Below, piece after piece: positions 18,414-28,698 of a DNA stretch of 64,000 nucleotides. The stretch covers positions 62,001-126,000 of the forward strand of contig NZ_JAIQXV010000005.1 of assembly GCF_020166415.1 (NCBI RefSeq). The letters run 5' to 3'. Under the pieces are notes generated by a model, which saw only the letters and a list, made by a program, of their open reading frames with translations, did no database searches and was not told the DNA's origin. This DNA is from Deinococcus multiflagellatus (GTDB taxonomy: Bacteria > Deinococcota > Deinococci > Deinococcales > Deinococcaceae). A program made the translations under genes and the position numbers. Within the stretch, counting starts at the first letter, position 1, and each line of letters begins with the position of its first letter.

Positions 18414-18890
18414 ATGCCCCACACCACCCAACTCACCCCGGAAGGCCACGAGCGCCTGCAGCGCCTGTTGCAGCAGGAGTACGCCCGCCTGGAAGAGGCC
18501 CGCCGCGTGGTGCAAGAGCAGCTGAGCGCCAACGACAACGAGAACCTGGGCCTCAGCGCCGCGCAGCAGGATCTGCTGGCCCTGCAAGAGCGCATCGCCG
18601 GGCTGGAAGACAGTCTGGCGCAGGCCACTGTGCTGGCGCCTGCCCCCGGTGCCCCCGACACCGCCCAGCTGGGCAGCCTGGTGACCTTGCAAGACATGGC
18701 GTCCGGGCGCGAACGGCGCTTGCAACTGGTGGCACCCCTGGAGGCTTCGGCAGTGGCGGGCGAGCGGCCACGGGTGAGCACCGAGAGCCCGGTGGGGCAG
18801 GCCCTGCTGGGGCGCCGGGTGGGCGAGACCTTCACGGTGAACCTGGGGTCCCGGAGTGCCACCTACCGCGTGCTGAGCCTGGACAGTTGA
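18414..18890 (+). CDS. GreA/Gfh1-like transcription factor
   Basis: This 158-residue protein has a GreA-type architecture: an N-terminal antiparallel coiled coil (residues about 8-75) and a C-terminal FKBP-like domain (about 80-158) with GSLVTLQD, RVSTESPVGQALLGRRVGETFTVNL given here in two parts: RVSTESPVGQALLG and RRVGETFTVNL. Gre factors enter the RNA polymerase secondary channel and stimulate cleavage of backtracked RNA. The coiled-coil tip reads NDNENLGLSAAQQ; aligned to the GreA tip (DLSENAEYDAAK) the Glu is kept but the first Asp position is Asn. Thermus/Deinococcus also have the inhibitory paralogue Gfh1, so activity may be altered. ATG at 18414 with AGAGGTG upstream. Confidence 0.82.
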   Translation: MPHTTQLTPEGHERLQRLLQQEYARLEEARRVVQEQLSANDNENLGLSAAQQDLLALQERIAGLEDSLAQATVLAPAPGAPDTAQLGSLVTLQDMASGRERRLQLVAPLEASAVAGERPRVSTESPVGQALLGRRVGETFTVNLGSRSATYRVLSLDS

Positions 18891-18950
18891 TGGTGATGCC
18901 CAGCGCAGGTACGCAGAGAGAAGAGCGCCCCTTCCTGGCGGAGGCACGGC

Positions 18951-18990
18951 AAAAAAGACCCCCCGGAGGAATCATCCTTCCGGGGGTCTT
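18951..18990 (-). terminator. terminator of tRNA-Ala gene
   Basis: Read on the minus strand, GACCCCCGGAAGG and the matching CCTCCGGGGGGTC form a long stem with one mismatch and are followed by TTTTTT. It lies directly downstream of the tRNA 3' end. Confidence 0.9.
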
Positions 18991-18991
18991 C

Positions 18992-19070
<79 letters not shown>

Positions 19071-19084
19071 TTTCGGGCTCAGGA

Positions 19085-19114
19085 AAGGTAGCATTCCGGC
19101 GGCCAGCTTGTAAA
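19085..19114 (-). promoter_or_regulatory. promoter of tRNA-Ala gene
   Basis: On the minus strand TTTACA (19109-19114) and TACCTT (19085-19090) are separated by 18 bp and lie about 18 nt before the mature tRNA 5' end. Confidence 0.7.
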
Positions 19115-19175
19115 GCCACCCGCCCGCGCCGCAACGGGCGCAACGCCGGGGCGCAATTGGGCGTATAAGAGGGGT

Positions 19176-19928
19176 ATGAGCCAGCCCTTCCGGGACGAAA
19201 GCGTGATCGAACTGCGGCCCTCCACGCAGGCCCCGGCCAAGCGGCCGGTCACGGCAGGCAAACTCGCCCTGGTGACGGGCGGCGGGGTGCTGGCGCTCGC
19301 GGCCCTGGGCGGCGCGGCGATTGCGCTGTTCAACGTGGCACTGACCACCGTGACGCTGGGGGCCTTTCTGGTCGCCATTCTGGCTGTGATTTTCCTGATG
19401 CCGGCCCTGATTCTGGCGCTGAATGCCGGCCGGGTGCGCGCCAAAGAGGGCGTGGCGCGCGCCATGCCCCTGGAAACCCTGATTGTGCAGCGCAAGCAGT
19501 TTGAGCAGCTGATTGGCGTGAAAGCCCAGCAGCTGCAGGAGGCCAACGGGCATCTGGAAGACTTCCGGCGCCTGATCGAGAGCAACCGCGCCGACATGGA
19601 CGCTGCGGACATCGCGCGCTGGGAGGGCGACCTGCAGGTCAGCCGCGACGCTTTTGCCCGCGCCCAGACCCACCTGACCGACCTGCGCGCCGATCTGGCC
19701 GAGTTCGACCGCCAGATCAAAAAGGCGCGCATTGACACCCAGCTGGCCCAGGCCAAGGGCAATGTGGCCACCGCCCTGCAGCAGGCCAAGCTGAGCGCCG
19801 AGGACCGCCACGTGACCGAGAGCGCCCTCTCCGAGATTGCCCGCCGCGCCGGGCGCAACGCCGCGTTGCTGGATCAGGCACTGGCGGCGGGTGAGGAAAG
19901 CCGCACCAAGCGCGGAGCCGGCGCATGA
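19176..19928 (+). CDS. membrane-anchored coiled-coil protein
   Basis: This 250-residue protein has a polar N-terminus of about 25 residues, then two adjacent membrane helices (about 28-52 and 56-82) and a long coiled coil (about 95-215) rich in Q, E, A and L: LIVQRKQFEQLIGVKAQQLQ, WEGDLQVSRDAFARAQ, DLAEFDRQIKKARIDTQ. The tail ends with KRGAGA. The coiled coil resembles PspA/IM30-like rods in composition, though the membrane anchor differs. TATAAG (19164-19169) lies 6 nt before the ATG. It overlaps the next gene by 4 nt and heads the operon with the TAXI-type binding protein. The function is unknown; a membrane scaffold for the solute-binding protein is a guess. Confidence 0.7.
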   Translation: MSQPFRDESVIELRPSTQAPAKRPVTAGKLALVTGGGVLALAALGGAAIALFNVALTTVTLGAFLVAILAVIFLMPALILALNAGRVRAKEGVARAMPLETLIVQRKQFEQLIGVKAQQLQEANGHLEDFRRLIESNRADMDAADIARWEGDLQVSRDAFARAQTHLTDLRADLAEFDRQIKKARIDTQLAQAKGNVATALQQAKLSAEDRHVTESALSEIARRAGRNAALLDQALAAGEESRTKRGAGA

Positions 19929-20107
19929 ACCGCGCCGCGCGCATTGGCGCCCTGCTGGCCCTGATTCTGGTGGTGTGCGGCGTGGTGATCGTGCTGGACC
20001 AGCGCGGCGCCACCGCCAGCAGCCCTTCCGCTGGTCCAGCGGCCACCCCAGCCACCTCGGCCCCGGCCACCCCGCAGGACCCGGGCGGCTACGGCGGTCT
20101 CAAATAA
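19925..20107 (+). CDS. 60-aa single-pass membrane protein
   Basis: The protein has a short basic start (NRAAR), one membrane helix (IGALLALILVVCGVVIVL) and a low-complexity Ala/Pro/Ser/Thr tail ending GGYGGLK, which would lie outside the cytoplasmic membrane. The ATG overlaps the upstream stop (ATGA), showing that it is translated with the coiled-coil protein. No family is recognised. The tail composition looks like a flexible linker. Confidence 0.65.
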   Translation: MNRAARIGALLALILVVCGVVIVLDQRGATASSPSAGPAATPATSAPATPQDPGGYGGLK

Positions 20108-20127
20108 TCCCCTTTTCAGGAGTTCCT

Positions 20128-21015
20128 ATGAAGCGACGCATGCTGTCTCTGGCGACCCTGCTGCTGTGCGCCCCCCTGAGCGGGGCCGCCACGCCCACCT
20201 TTCTGAACGTGGCGACGGGCAGCTCGACGGGCACCTACTCCACCATGTTCAAGAACATTGGCAAGGTGTGCGCCCAGAGCGCCTACCTGAAAGAACGCGG
20301 CACCAGCGGCAGCCTGGAAAACATTGACCTGCTGCTGGGCAACGAGGTGTCGCTGGCCTTTGTGCAGAGCGACGTGCTGAAGGCCAAAGAGCAGATTGAC
20401 GGCGACGCCCGCGTGCAGAACATCAAGGCCCTGCTGCCGCTGCACAGCGAAGAAGTGCACCTCTTTGCCAAGCCGGTGGTGCAGAAGCGCGATCTTCTGG
20501 GGCGCGTGACCACCACGGGCGTGGGCACCTTCAACGACCTGAAGGGCAAGCGCGTGGCGGCCTGGGGCGGCAGCATCATCACGGCCCGGGTGCTGAGCGC
20601 CAAGCTGGGCGTGCCTTTTGCGGTGCTGTCGGTCAAGGACCGCGACTCCGCCTTTGCCCTGCTGCGCGCCAACCAGGCCGACGCGGTGCTGGCCGTGGTG
20701 GGCCAACCCGCCACCTGGGTCAAGGACCTGAGCGGCGTGAACCTGATTCCGGTGCCGTACGCGCCGGCCCTGCAGGGCATTTACACCAGCGCCAAGCTGC
20801 TGTACCCCACCCTGGGCGCGGGCAGCGTGCCCACCGTGGCCGTGCAGAGCGTGCTGGCCACCCGCGACTTTAAAACCCCCGAGAAGAAGGATCTGCTGCT
20901 GAAATACCAGAAGTGCGCCATGAGCAAACTGGTGAACCTGCAGGAAGACGAGGGCATGCACCCCAAATGGCAGGAAGTGACTTTTAAAACTTGGCCCTGG
21001 CCGCAGTACAAGTAA
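20128..21015 (+). CDS. TAXI-family TRAP-type solute-binding protein
   Basis: This 295-residue exported protein has a signal peptide of about 20 residues ending SGA. The mature part shows TAXI family features: VATGSSTGTYSTMFKNIGKVC near the N-terminus, the 'LLLGNEVSLAFVQSDVL' segment, LKGKRVAAWGGSI and ALLRANQADAVLAVVGQP. TAXI proteins bind small acids and normally hand them to a TRAP membrane permease, but no TRAP permease genes lie nearby. Instead the gene follows the coiled-coil and small membrane genes by 20 nt. CAGGAG (20117-20122) is the ribosome site. Orphan TAXI proteins may act as sensors or chaperones; that is inference. Confidence 0.85.
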   Translation: MKRRMLSLATLLLCAPLSGAATPTFLNVATGSSTGTYSTMFKNIGKVCAQSAYLKERGTSGSLENIDLLLGNEVSLAFVQSDVLKAKEQIDGDARVQNIKALLPLHSEEVHLFAKPVVQKRDLLGRVTTTGVGTFNDLKGKRVAAWGGSIITARVLSAKLGVPFAVLSVKDRDSAFALLRANQADAVLAVVGQPATWVKDLSGVNLIPVPYAPALQGIYTSAKLLYPTLGAGSVPTVAVQSVLATRDFKTPEKKDLLLKYQKCAMSKLVNLQEDEGMHPKWQEVTFKTWPWPQYK

Positions 21016-21027
21016 GGCGAAGGGAAA

Positions 21028-21060
21028 GGGGCGGAGATCACACATCCGCCCCTCTGCCTT
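21028..21060 (+). terminator. terminator of the coiled-coil/TAXI operon
   Basis: GGGGCGGA (21028-21035) and TCCGCCCC (21045-21052) pair perfectly and are followed by TCTGCCTTTGG. On the other strand it could also serve the convergent SH3 gene. Confidence 0.75.
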
Positions 21061-21075
21061 TGGCTTGACTCTGGC

Positions 21076-21474
21076 TTACCGCTCGCCCAGCTCGCAGGCC
21101 CAGCCGTTGCGGTTCTGGTCCAGGCCCACGCGGTAGCCCACGTTGCCTATGCGCAGCGGGGCCACCCCAGCCCGGCGCATGGCCTGGCAAGAAGCGAAAA
21201 AGCGGGTGCCCTGACCGGCCAGCGGCGCGCTGCGCGGCACCGGGCGCAGGAGGCTGCGGGCCATGTAGCCGCCCCGGCCCTGGTACGTGGTGCGGCACCA
21301 GCTGCCCTGGCAGGCCACCGTCAGCAGGCGCCCCTGGGGGACCACCGCCACCACAGCGCCCGACATGGACGGCGCGCGGCGCAGGTTGGCGGTGGTCGTG
21401 GTGACGGCGGTGGCGGCCTGCGCCGCGCCCAGCAGCGCCAGAGCCAGGGCCGAAGCCCGAAGGATGTTCGTCAT
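21076..21474 (-). CDS. secreted SH3b plus excalibur-domain protein
   Basis: This 132-residue protein has a signal peptide of about 20 residues (LRASALALALLGAAQA). Residues about 24-75 form a bacterial SH3 domain (TTTTANLRRAPSMSGAVVAV, GSWCRTTYQGRGGYMARSLL), a fold that often binds cell wall. Residues about 92-130 form an excalibur calcium-binding motif: FASCQAMRRAGVAPLR, GYRVGLDQNRNGWACE, with paired cysteines and a D-x-N-x-N loop. The combination suggests a wall-associated or periplasmic Ca-binding protein or nuclease accessory. It is monocistronic. Confidence 0.8.
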   Translation of the reverse strand: MTNILRASALALALLGAAQAATAVTTTTANLRRAPSMSGAVVAVVPQGRLLTVACQGSWCRTTYQGRGGYMARSLLRPVPRSAPLAGQGTRFFASCQAMRRAGVAPLRIGNVGYRVGLDQNRNGWACELGER

Positions 21475-21549
21475 GCCCGGCAGCTTGGCACCCGCCAGCT
21501 GACGGCGAGTGAAGGGAGATTGAAGTGGGACAGCGTTTCCTTTCTAACC

Positions 21550-21987
21550 TTACGTTTCGGGAAGTTCCTCCAAGTCAGCCAAATCTTTGTGCCTGCCAGA
21601 GGCTTGTTTGTTCCGGCGCAAATCTGCCAATGAAATCAAAGGAATGCTCAGGTCATCCAAAGTCCATGCCACGCGGTTTGCCCAGGCCTGCGCAAAGGGC
21701 ACCCCGGTGATCTCGCTCATAAATTCCACCATGACCGGTTTAACGCCCATGCGGAACATGACGTTCTCCTGGTCAAGCTTCTCAGGAGTGACGTTCAACC
21801 CGAACTCGGCCAGAGCGGCGGCCAGCCGCCGTGCGTTTTCTGCGCCTCTCCCATAAAACAGGTCAAGGTCACCGGTGTAACGTGGAAAGCCGTGGACTCC
21901 CACCGCATACCCACCGACCAGCACGTATTCAACGCCGTGGGCGTTCAATAAACTCAAGAGTTCTCTGAAGTCTAGGGGCAATTCCAC
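21550..21987 (-). CDS. nucleotidyltransferase of a TA-like pair
   Basis: This 145-residue protein has the nucleotidyltransferase core VEYVLVGGYAVGVHGFPRYTGDLDLFYG, with the GG motif and the D-x-D catalytic pair (TGDLDLF), followed by PVMVEFMSEITGVPF carrying a possible third acidic residue. Members of this DUF6036-like family resemble the MNT/AbiEii nucleotidyltransferases of toxin-antitoxin and phage-defence pairs. The start is a GTG at 21987 that lies inside the upstream small gene, with a 59-nt overlap. The C-terminus RHKDLADLEELPET is typical. Local base composition is more AT-rich than its surroundings, hinting at horizontal acquisition. Confidence 0.78.
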   Translation of the reverse strand: MELPLDFRELLSLLNAHGVEYVLVGGYAVGVHGFPRYTGDLDLFYGRGAENARRLAAALAEFGLNVTPEKLDQENVMFRMGVKPVMVEFMSEITGVPFAQAWANRVAWTLDDLSIPLISLADLRRNKQASGRHKDLADLEELPET

Positions 21988-22120
21988 CGGGGTACCTCTG
22001 CGAACGCAGGAACTCTATTTCAGCCAGGCGTTGCCGGGGTGTTTTCGCCCAGTTGGCTTCCCGGTCAGCGCGAGCTGCATCTTCACGGGATGTCAGAGTG
22101 AATGTCCTCTGCAACGGCAT
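21929..22120 (-). CDS. 63-aa partner of nucleotidyltransferase
   Basis: This small basic protein has the pattern W..TP.QRL.EIEFLR...YPGG..PRLQRTLEFIE, seen in a family of short proteins repeatedly encoded just before nucleotidyltransferases. It overlaps the nucleotidyltransferase gene by 59 nt in another frame. The ATG at 22120 is preceded after 6 nt by a perfect TATAAT (22127-22132, minus), the best -10 box in the window. This is an antitoxin-like or partner role by position and size; no activity can be inferred from sequence alone. Confidence 0.65.
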   Translation of the reverse strand: MPLQRTFTLTSREDAARADREANWAKTPRQRLAEIEFLRSQRYPGGIAPRLQRTLEFIERPRR

Positions 22121-22140
22121 GAAACTATTATAGGACGGCT

Positions 22141-22458
22141 CTAGGCCCGCTGCCGTTCGTCCACCACCATGAATCCTGGCCCCAGTGCCACCCGCAGCCG
22201 GTCCAGCAGCGCCTCGGCCTGGGCCTGGAAGCGCCGCGTATCCTCGGCTGTCCACGGTGAGGACCCGCCGGGGTCGTTCCAGTCAATGCCGGTGTCCCAG
22301 AGGGCAATTAACCGTTCGGCCTCGGCCACCAGTTCGGGTGGGAGGGGGAGGGTCTGGGGGTCCACCGCCAGCCCGTACCGCGCCTCTGTGGCCGGATCAC
22401 CCGCCCACAGGCAGATGCCGGAGCCGGTGTCGAAGAAAAAGCGCAGGCGGTAGGGCAT
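22141..22458 (-). CDS. hypothetical protein
   Basis: This 105-residue soluble protein begins PYRLRFFFDTGSGICLWAGD, continues with a helical middle (LPPELVAEAERLIALWDTGIDWNDPGG) and ends in a strand, LGPGFMVVDERQRA. The frame is open to 22515, but the ATG at 22458 is preceded by TACCTT (22467-22472, minus) after 8 nt and fits better. It is divergent from the MazEF-like pair, whose operator-like palindrome begins 35 nt upstream. I do not recognise the family; similar short proteins of about 100 residues are common solitary genes in Deinococcus. Confidence 0.6.
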   Translation of the reverse strand: MPYRLRFFFDTGSGICLWAGDPATEARYGLAVDPQTLPLPPELVAEAERLIALWDTGIDWNDPGGSSPWTAEDTRRFQAQAEALLDRLRVALGPGFMVVDERQRA

Positions 22459-22492
22459 AGGAGGACAAGGTACGCCACTCCTCAGTTCCTCG

Positions 22493-22529
22493 TTCGTATG
22501 AAGTTTAATATGCACTTATGGCATACGAA
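22493..22529. promoter_or_regulatory. palindromic operator and promoter of mazEF-like pair
   Basis: TTCGTATG (22493-22500) and CATACGAA (22522-22529) are perfect inverted arms that bracket TAATAT (22506-22511) and the ATG at 22518, 6 nt after that box. Binding of a ribbon-helix-helix antitoxin here would block transcription. Confidence 0.7.
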
Positions 22530-22760
22530 TCTGCACAGCGGATCACTGCAAGTTTGCCGCCTCATCTCGCCGCTTTCGTGGACGAGTATCAGCAGCGCAC
22601 AGGCACCAGTAAGAGCGAGATTATTGCCCTGGGGCTGCGTGCTTTGCAGGAACAACTCCTGGCCGAGGAATATGCCGCCTATGCGCAGTCTGGCGAATTT
22701 GTTGACCTGGAAGCGGGCGATGGATTGGACGATGAGGCGGCGCAGTGGCCAAAGGGCTGA
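22518..22760 (+). CDS. ribbon-helix-helix antitoxin (MazE/ParD-like)
   Basis: This 80-residue protein has an N-terminal RHH DNA-binding segment, RITASLPPHLAAFVDEYQQRT and SKSEIIALGLRALQEQ, and an acidic, probably disordered C-terminal tail (GEFVDLEAGDGLDDEAAQ) that would bind the toxin. It is leaderless, starting 6 nt after TAATAT. The stop overlaps the toxin gene by 16 nt. It probably represses its own promoter through the flanking palindrome. Confidence 0.82.
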   Translation: MAYESAQRITASLPPHLAAFVDEYQQRTGTSKSEIIALGLRALQEQLLAEEYAAYAQSGEFVDLEAGDGLDDEAAQWPKG

Positions 22761-23092
22761 TTCGCCGGGGTGACATCTGTCTCGTTAATTTCGCTCCGGC
22801 GAGGGAGAACGAAGCAGACAACATCAGGCCAGCGGTCATTGTCACCAACAACGCCGCCAATGCTCAAAACGTTGTGGTGACCGTGATTCCGCTGACCACC
22901 AATGTTGAGCGCGTGTACCACTTTCAAGTGTTGCTTCCTAATCAGCGCACAGGTTTAGATCACGACAGCAAGGCCCAGGTTGAGCAGATTCGCAGTGTGG
23001 CCCTGAGCCGGGTGAGGAAACGGCTTGGACAAGTGCCAGCCGATCTCATGGCGGAACTGGACGACAGGATTCGGCTGCATCTGGCTCTGTAG
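22745..23092 (+). CDS. MazF/PemK-family endoribonuclease toxin
   Basis: This 115-residue protein has the MazF landmarks: IRRGDICLVNFAPARENEADNIRPAVIVTNNAAN at the N-terminus (written here across its two strands), VTVIPLTTN and KAQVEQIRSVALSRV. MazF toxins cut mRNA at short sequences; the basic residue in RPAVIV and the Thr in PLTTN belong to the catalytic groove. The start is a GTG at 22745 inside the antitoxin gene. A bidirectional terminator follows. The pair is therefore a complete type II toxin-antitoxin module. Confidence 0.88.
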   Translation: MAKGLIRRGDICLVNFAPARENEADNIRPAVIVTNNAANAQNVVVTVIPLTTNVERVYHFQVLLPNQRTGLDHDSKAQVEQIRSVALSRVRKRLGQVPADLMAELDDRIRLHLAL

Positions 23093-23131
23093 GGTAGGAC
23101 AACGGGCGCTGTTCAGAGGTGCAGCCACCGA

Positions 23132-23178
23132 AAGAAACGCAGGCAGCCAGTTCTGGCCCACCTGCGTTTCTTCTGTCC
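23132..23178 (+). terminator. bidirectional terminator after mazF-like gene
   Basis: AAGAAACGCAGG (23132-23143) and CCTGCGTTTCTT (23161-23172) form a perfect 12-bp stem with T-rich flanks on both strands. It separates the toxin gene from the convergent small gene. Confidence 0.88.
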
Positions 23179-23187
23179 TTTCCCACT

Positions 23188-23379
23188 TCAGTTCTCCTGG
23201 GGCCCAGAGCGTTCGCCGCCGTCACTGACCTCTGAAGGCTCGCTCCCCGTTTCGTTGTTGCCCGGCGTGCCGGTGCTACCTGCGCCCCCCGCACTGGTTT
23301 TGCCGGTCTGGCGCTCGTGTTCCTGGCGCTGGGCGTAGGCGTCCTGCATCTGCTCGGCTTCGTTCCTTTTATCAGTCAT
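23188..23379 (-). CDS. small hydrophilic, probably disordered protein
   Basis: This 63-residue protein is made almost entirely of polar residues: TDKRNEAEQMQDAYAQRQEHERQ, then Gly/Ser/Thr-rich sequence and SEVSDGGERSG. It is likely unstructured, as in small stress or hydrophilin-like proteins. The ATG at 23379 is preceded by TACCCT (23386-23391, minus) with 6 nt between, so a leaderless start is likely. The frame is open upstream to 23439, but without a promoter in the right place. The function is unknown. Confidence 0.6.
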   Translation of the reverse strand: MTDKRNEAEQMQDAYAQRQEHERQTGKTSAGGAGSTGTPGNNETGSEPSEVSDGGERSGPQEN

Positions 23380-23510
23380 GGGCGAAGGGTAGGCGAGAGG
23401 CTGTGAAGCGGCGTGTGTACTGCGTAATGGCAGAGTCATTAGAGAAGGCAGGGCATAAACGGACGAGAACCCGGAGACGCGTTCGCCCCGGGTCCTTGGC
23501 CTCTACAGAT

Positions 23511-26600
<3,090 letters not shown>

Positions 26601-26724
26601 TCCAGAGAACGAGCGTAACACGCCCGGGGGGGTCTGAAGGTAAGCCCGGTGCAAACTTATGCAGGCATGCGGGACAGGTGGTAGGGTGACCGTCTGCGTC
26701 ACTTGGGCCCGGTATGCTGGACCC

Positions 26725-26946
26725 ATGTCGCTGCTGGAACGGGTCACTGTCAATCCCCTGCAGTGTGGTGGACGCCCCTGCCTGCGAGGCATGCGGATTC
26801 GCGTGTCCGACGTGCTGGACCTGCTGGGTGCCGGGGTCAGCATTGAAACGGTGCTGGAAGACTACCCCGACCTGGAACGTGAGGACATCTATGCGGCCCT
26901 GCTCTGGGCGGCGCGTTACATCGACCATCCTCGCCTGAGTGCATGA
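26725..26946 (+). CDS. DUF433 antitoxin-like protein
   Basis: This 73-residue protein has the DUF433 pattern: [28 protein letters not shown] in its first half (P...GG.P..RG.RI.V..VL.LL) and [24 protein letters not shown] in the second. These proteins are winged-helix/VapB-like antitoxins. TATGCT (26713-26718) lies 6 nt before the ATG, so it is leaderless. It overlaps the PIN-like gene by 4 nt. It is divergent from carB. Confidence 0.85.
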   Translation: MSLLERVTVNPLQCGGRPCLRGMRIRVSDVLDLLGAGVSIETVLEDYPDLEREDIYAALLWAARYIDHPRLSA

Positions 26947-27296
26947 CTGGGCGGGCCTACTGGCTGGACGCCCAGTTGCCGCCGTCTCTCGCCCCCTGGC
27001 TCACGGTCACGTTCGGCGCTGCTGCCTACAGCGTGGGTTATCTGGGGTACAGAGATGCGGAAGACGAGGTGATTTTTCAGGCGGCGCGGATGGCAGGTGC
27101 GGTGGTGGTGTCCAAAGACGCGGATTTTCTGGAAAGGGTCCGGCGTCTGGGCACGCCTCCGCAATTGCTGTACGTCACCTGTGGCAATACCAGCAAGGCG
27201 CGCCTGATAGCGGTGTTCGAACGTCACTTTGCCCAGGCCCACGCGCTGCTTGAAGCGGGCGAACCCGTCGTAGAACTAGCAGACGCTTCATCCTGA
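26943..27296 (+). CDS. DUF5615 PIN-like toxin
   Basis: This 117-residue protein shows features of the DUF5615/Mut7-C-like PIN group: an Asp in YWLDAQLPPSLAPWL near residue 9, DAEDEVIFQAARMAGAVVVSKDADFLERV with the conserved acidic pair in SKDADF, and PQLLYVTCGNTS. PIN-domain toxins are ribonucleases that cut tRNA or rRNA. It is encoded 3' of its DUF433 partner with an ATGA overlap, the normal order of such modules. No operator palindrome is as clear as for the mazEF-like pair. Confidence 0.83.
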   Translation: MTGRAYWLDAQLPPSLAPWLTVTFGAAAYSVGYLGYRDAEDEVIFQAARMAGAVVVSKDADFLERVRRLGTPPQLLYVTCGNTSKARLIAVFERHFAQAHALLEAGEPVVELADASS

Positions 27297-27480
27297 GCCA
27301 CCTGGCCTATCGCGCCGGTCCCCGCGCCGCCGGTATGCTCCGCCTATCCCGACCCCGGGGCGTGATTCACCATGTCAACCCTGAACTGACCCCTTCCATT
27401 TCAGACGCTGCTGCGGGCCGCCTCCGGCCACGCGCCGCCCCACGTTGACACGCTGAACATTCACTCCCCGAGGTTTTTCC

Positions 27481-28698
27481 ATGCTCCATTCCTCCCGCGC
27501 GTTGCGGGTCTATCTGGTCACAGAGGCCGTCATGGCCGCTGCGTTTGCCCTGGCGTACACGCTGCAAGGGCTGTATTTCGTTGGCACGGTGGGCCTCACG
27601 CCCTTTCAGTTGCTGCTGGTGGGTGCGGCGCTGGAACTGTCCGCGTTTCTGCTGGAGGTGCCCACAGGGGTGCTGGCCGACGCCTTCTCGCGCAAGTGGT
27701 CGGTGGTGCTGGGCTGCGCGGCGCTGGGCGTGGCCATGGTGCTGGTGGGTTCGTTTCCGGTGTTCGGCGTCATTCTGGCGGCGCAGGTGGTGAGTGCTCT
27801 GGGCTACACCTGCCTCAGCGGCGCGCAGGAAGCGTGGCTGGCCGACGAACTGGGTGAGGACCGGCTGGGCGGCGCCCTGCTGCTGGGCGGGCAATACGCC
27901 CGCGTGGCCGGGGTGGGGGGCATTCTGGGCGCAGCGGGGCTGGCGGCCTTGGGCGGCCCCGCGCTGTGCATCGTGGTGGGTGGGGGCACGCTGCTGGCGC
28001 TGGCGGCGTTCCTGGCGCTGCGGATGCCGGAACAGGGCTTTGTCCGCGCGGCCCCCGGCGAGCGGTCCACCTGGGCCAGTCTTACGGCCCCGCTGGTGCA
28101 GGGCGCGCGTGAAGTGCGGGGCCGCCCGGTGCTGACCCTGCTGATCGCGGCGGCGGCCCTGTATGGCGCCAGCACCGAGGCCCTGGACCGCCTGAACGAG
28201 TTTCTGCTGCTGCGCGAAACCGGCCTGCCGGGCGGGCTGAGCCCCGAGGGCTGGTTTATTGCCCTGGCCCTGGCCGGGTCGCTGCTGGGCTGGGCGGTGC
28301 TTGAACCGCTGCGCCGCCGCCTGAACCTGAGCCAGCCCAGGCAGGTGGCGCGTACCCTGCGCGTGGTGCTGGGCCTCAGCGTGGCGGCGCTGCTGGCCTT
28401 CGCGCTGGCCCCCAGTTTTGGGTGGGCGGCGGGCGCCCTGCTGCTTCACGGCGTGCTGCGCGGCCTGTACGGCCCGCTGTATTCGGCGTGGCTGAACCAG
28501 GGCCTGCCCAGCGGCTCGCGCGCCACCATCAATTCCTTCGCCTCGCAGGCCGACGCCCTGGGGCAGGTGAGCTGCGGGCCGCTGTTCGGGCTGGCGGGCA
28601 ACCTGTGGGGCGTGCGCGCGGCGCTGGCCCTGGCGGCATTGGTGCGCCTGCCCACCCTGGCCCTGCTGAGCCGCGCCGGGAAGGGTGAACTGCGGTGA
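27481..28698 (+). CDS. MFS transporter
   Basis: This 405-residue membrane protein has about twelve hydrophobic segments. The motif-A-like loop between helices 2 and 3 reads LEVPTGVLADAFSRKWSVVLG. The sequence continues with repeated Gly/Ala-rich helices, and a central polar loop near 185-200 (PEQGFVRAAPGERSTWAS) separates the halves. Homologues include tetracycline/macrolide-type exporters, but the substrate is not predictable. GAGG lies 9 nt before the ATG. The next gene begins inside its stop codon (GTGA), so the pair is coupled. A TATGCT box at 27332 could be the promoter. Confidence 0.88.
   Translation: MLHSSRALRVYLVTEAVMAAAFALAYTLQGLYFVGTVGLTPFQLLLVGAALELSAFLLEVPTGVLADAFSRKWSVVLGCAALGVAMVLVGSFPVFGVILAAQVVSALGYTCLSGAQEAWLADELGEDRLGGALLLGGQYARVAGVGGILGAAGLAALGGPALCIVVGGGTLLALAAFLALRMPEQGFVRAAPGERSTWASLTAPLVQGAREVRGRPVLTLLIAAAALYGASTEALDRLNEFLLLRETGLPGGLSPEGWFIALALAGSLLGWAVLEPLRRRLNLSQPRQVARTLRVVLGLSVAALLAFALAPSFGWAAGALLLHGVLRGLYGPLYSAWLNQGLPSGSRATINSFASQADALGQVSCGPLFGLAGNLWGVRAALALAALVRLPTLALLSRAGKGELR

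Noticed and set aside
26601..26843. N-terminal extension of carB
   Set aside because: The frame stays open upstream of 26600 but has no similarity to the family, and it covers the promoter of the divergent DUF433 gene.
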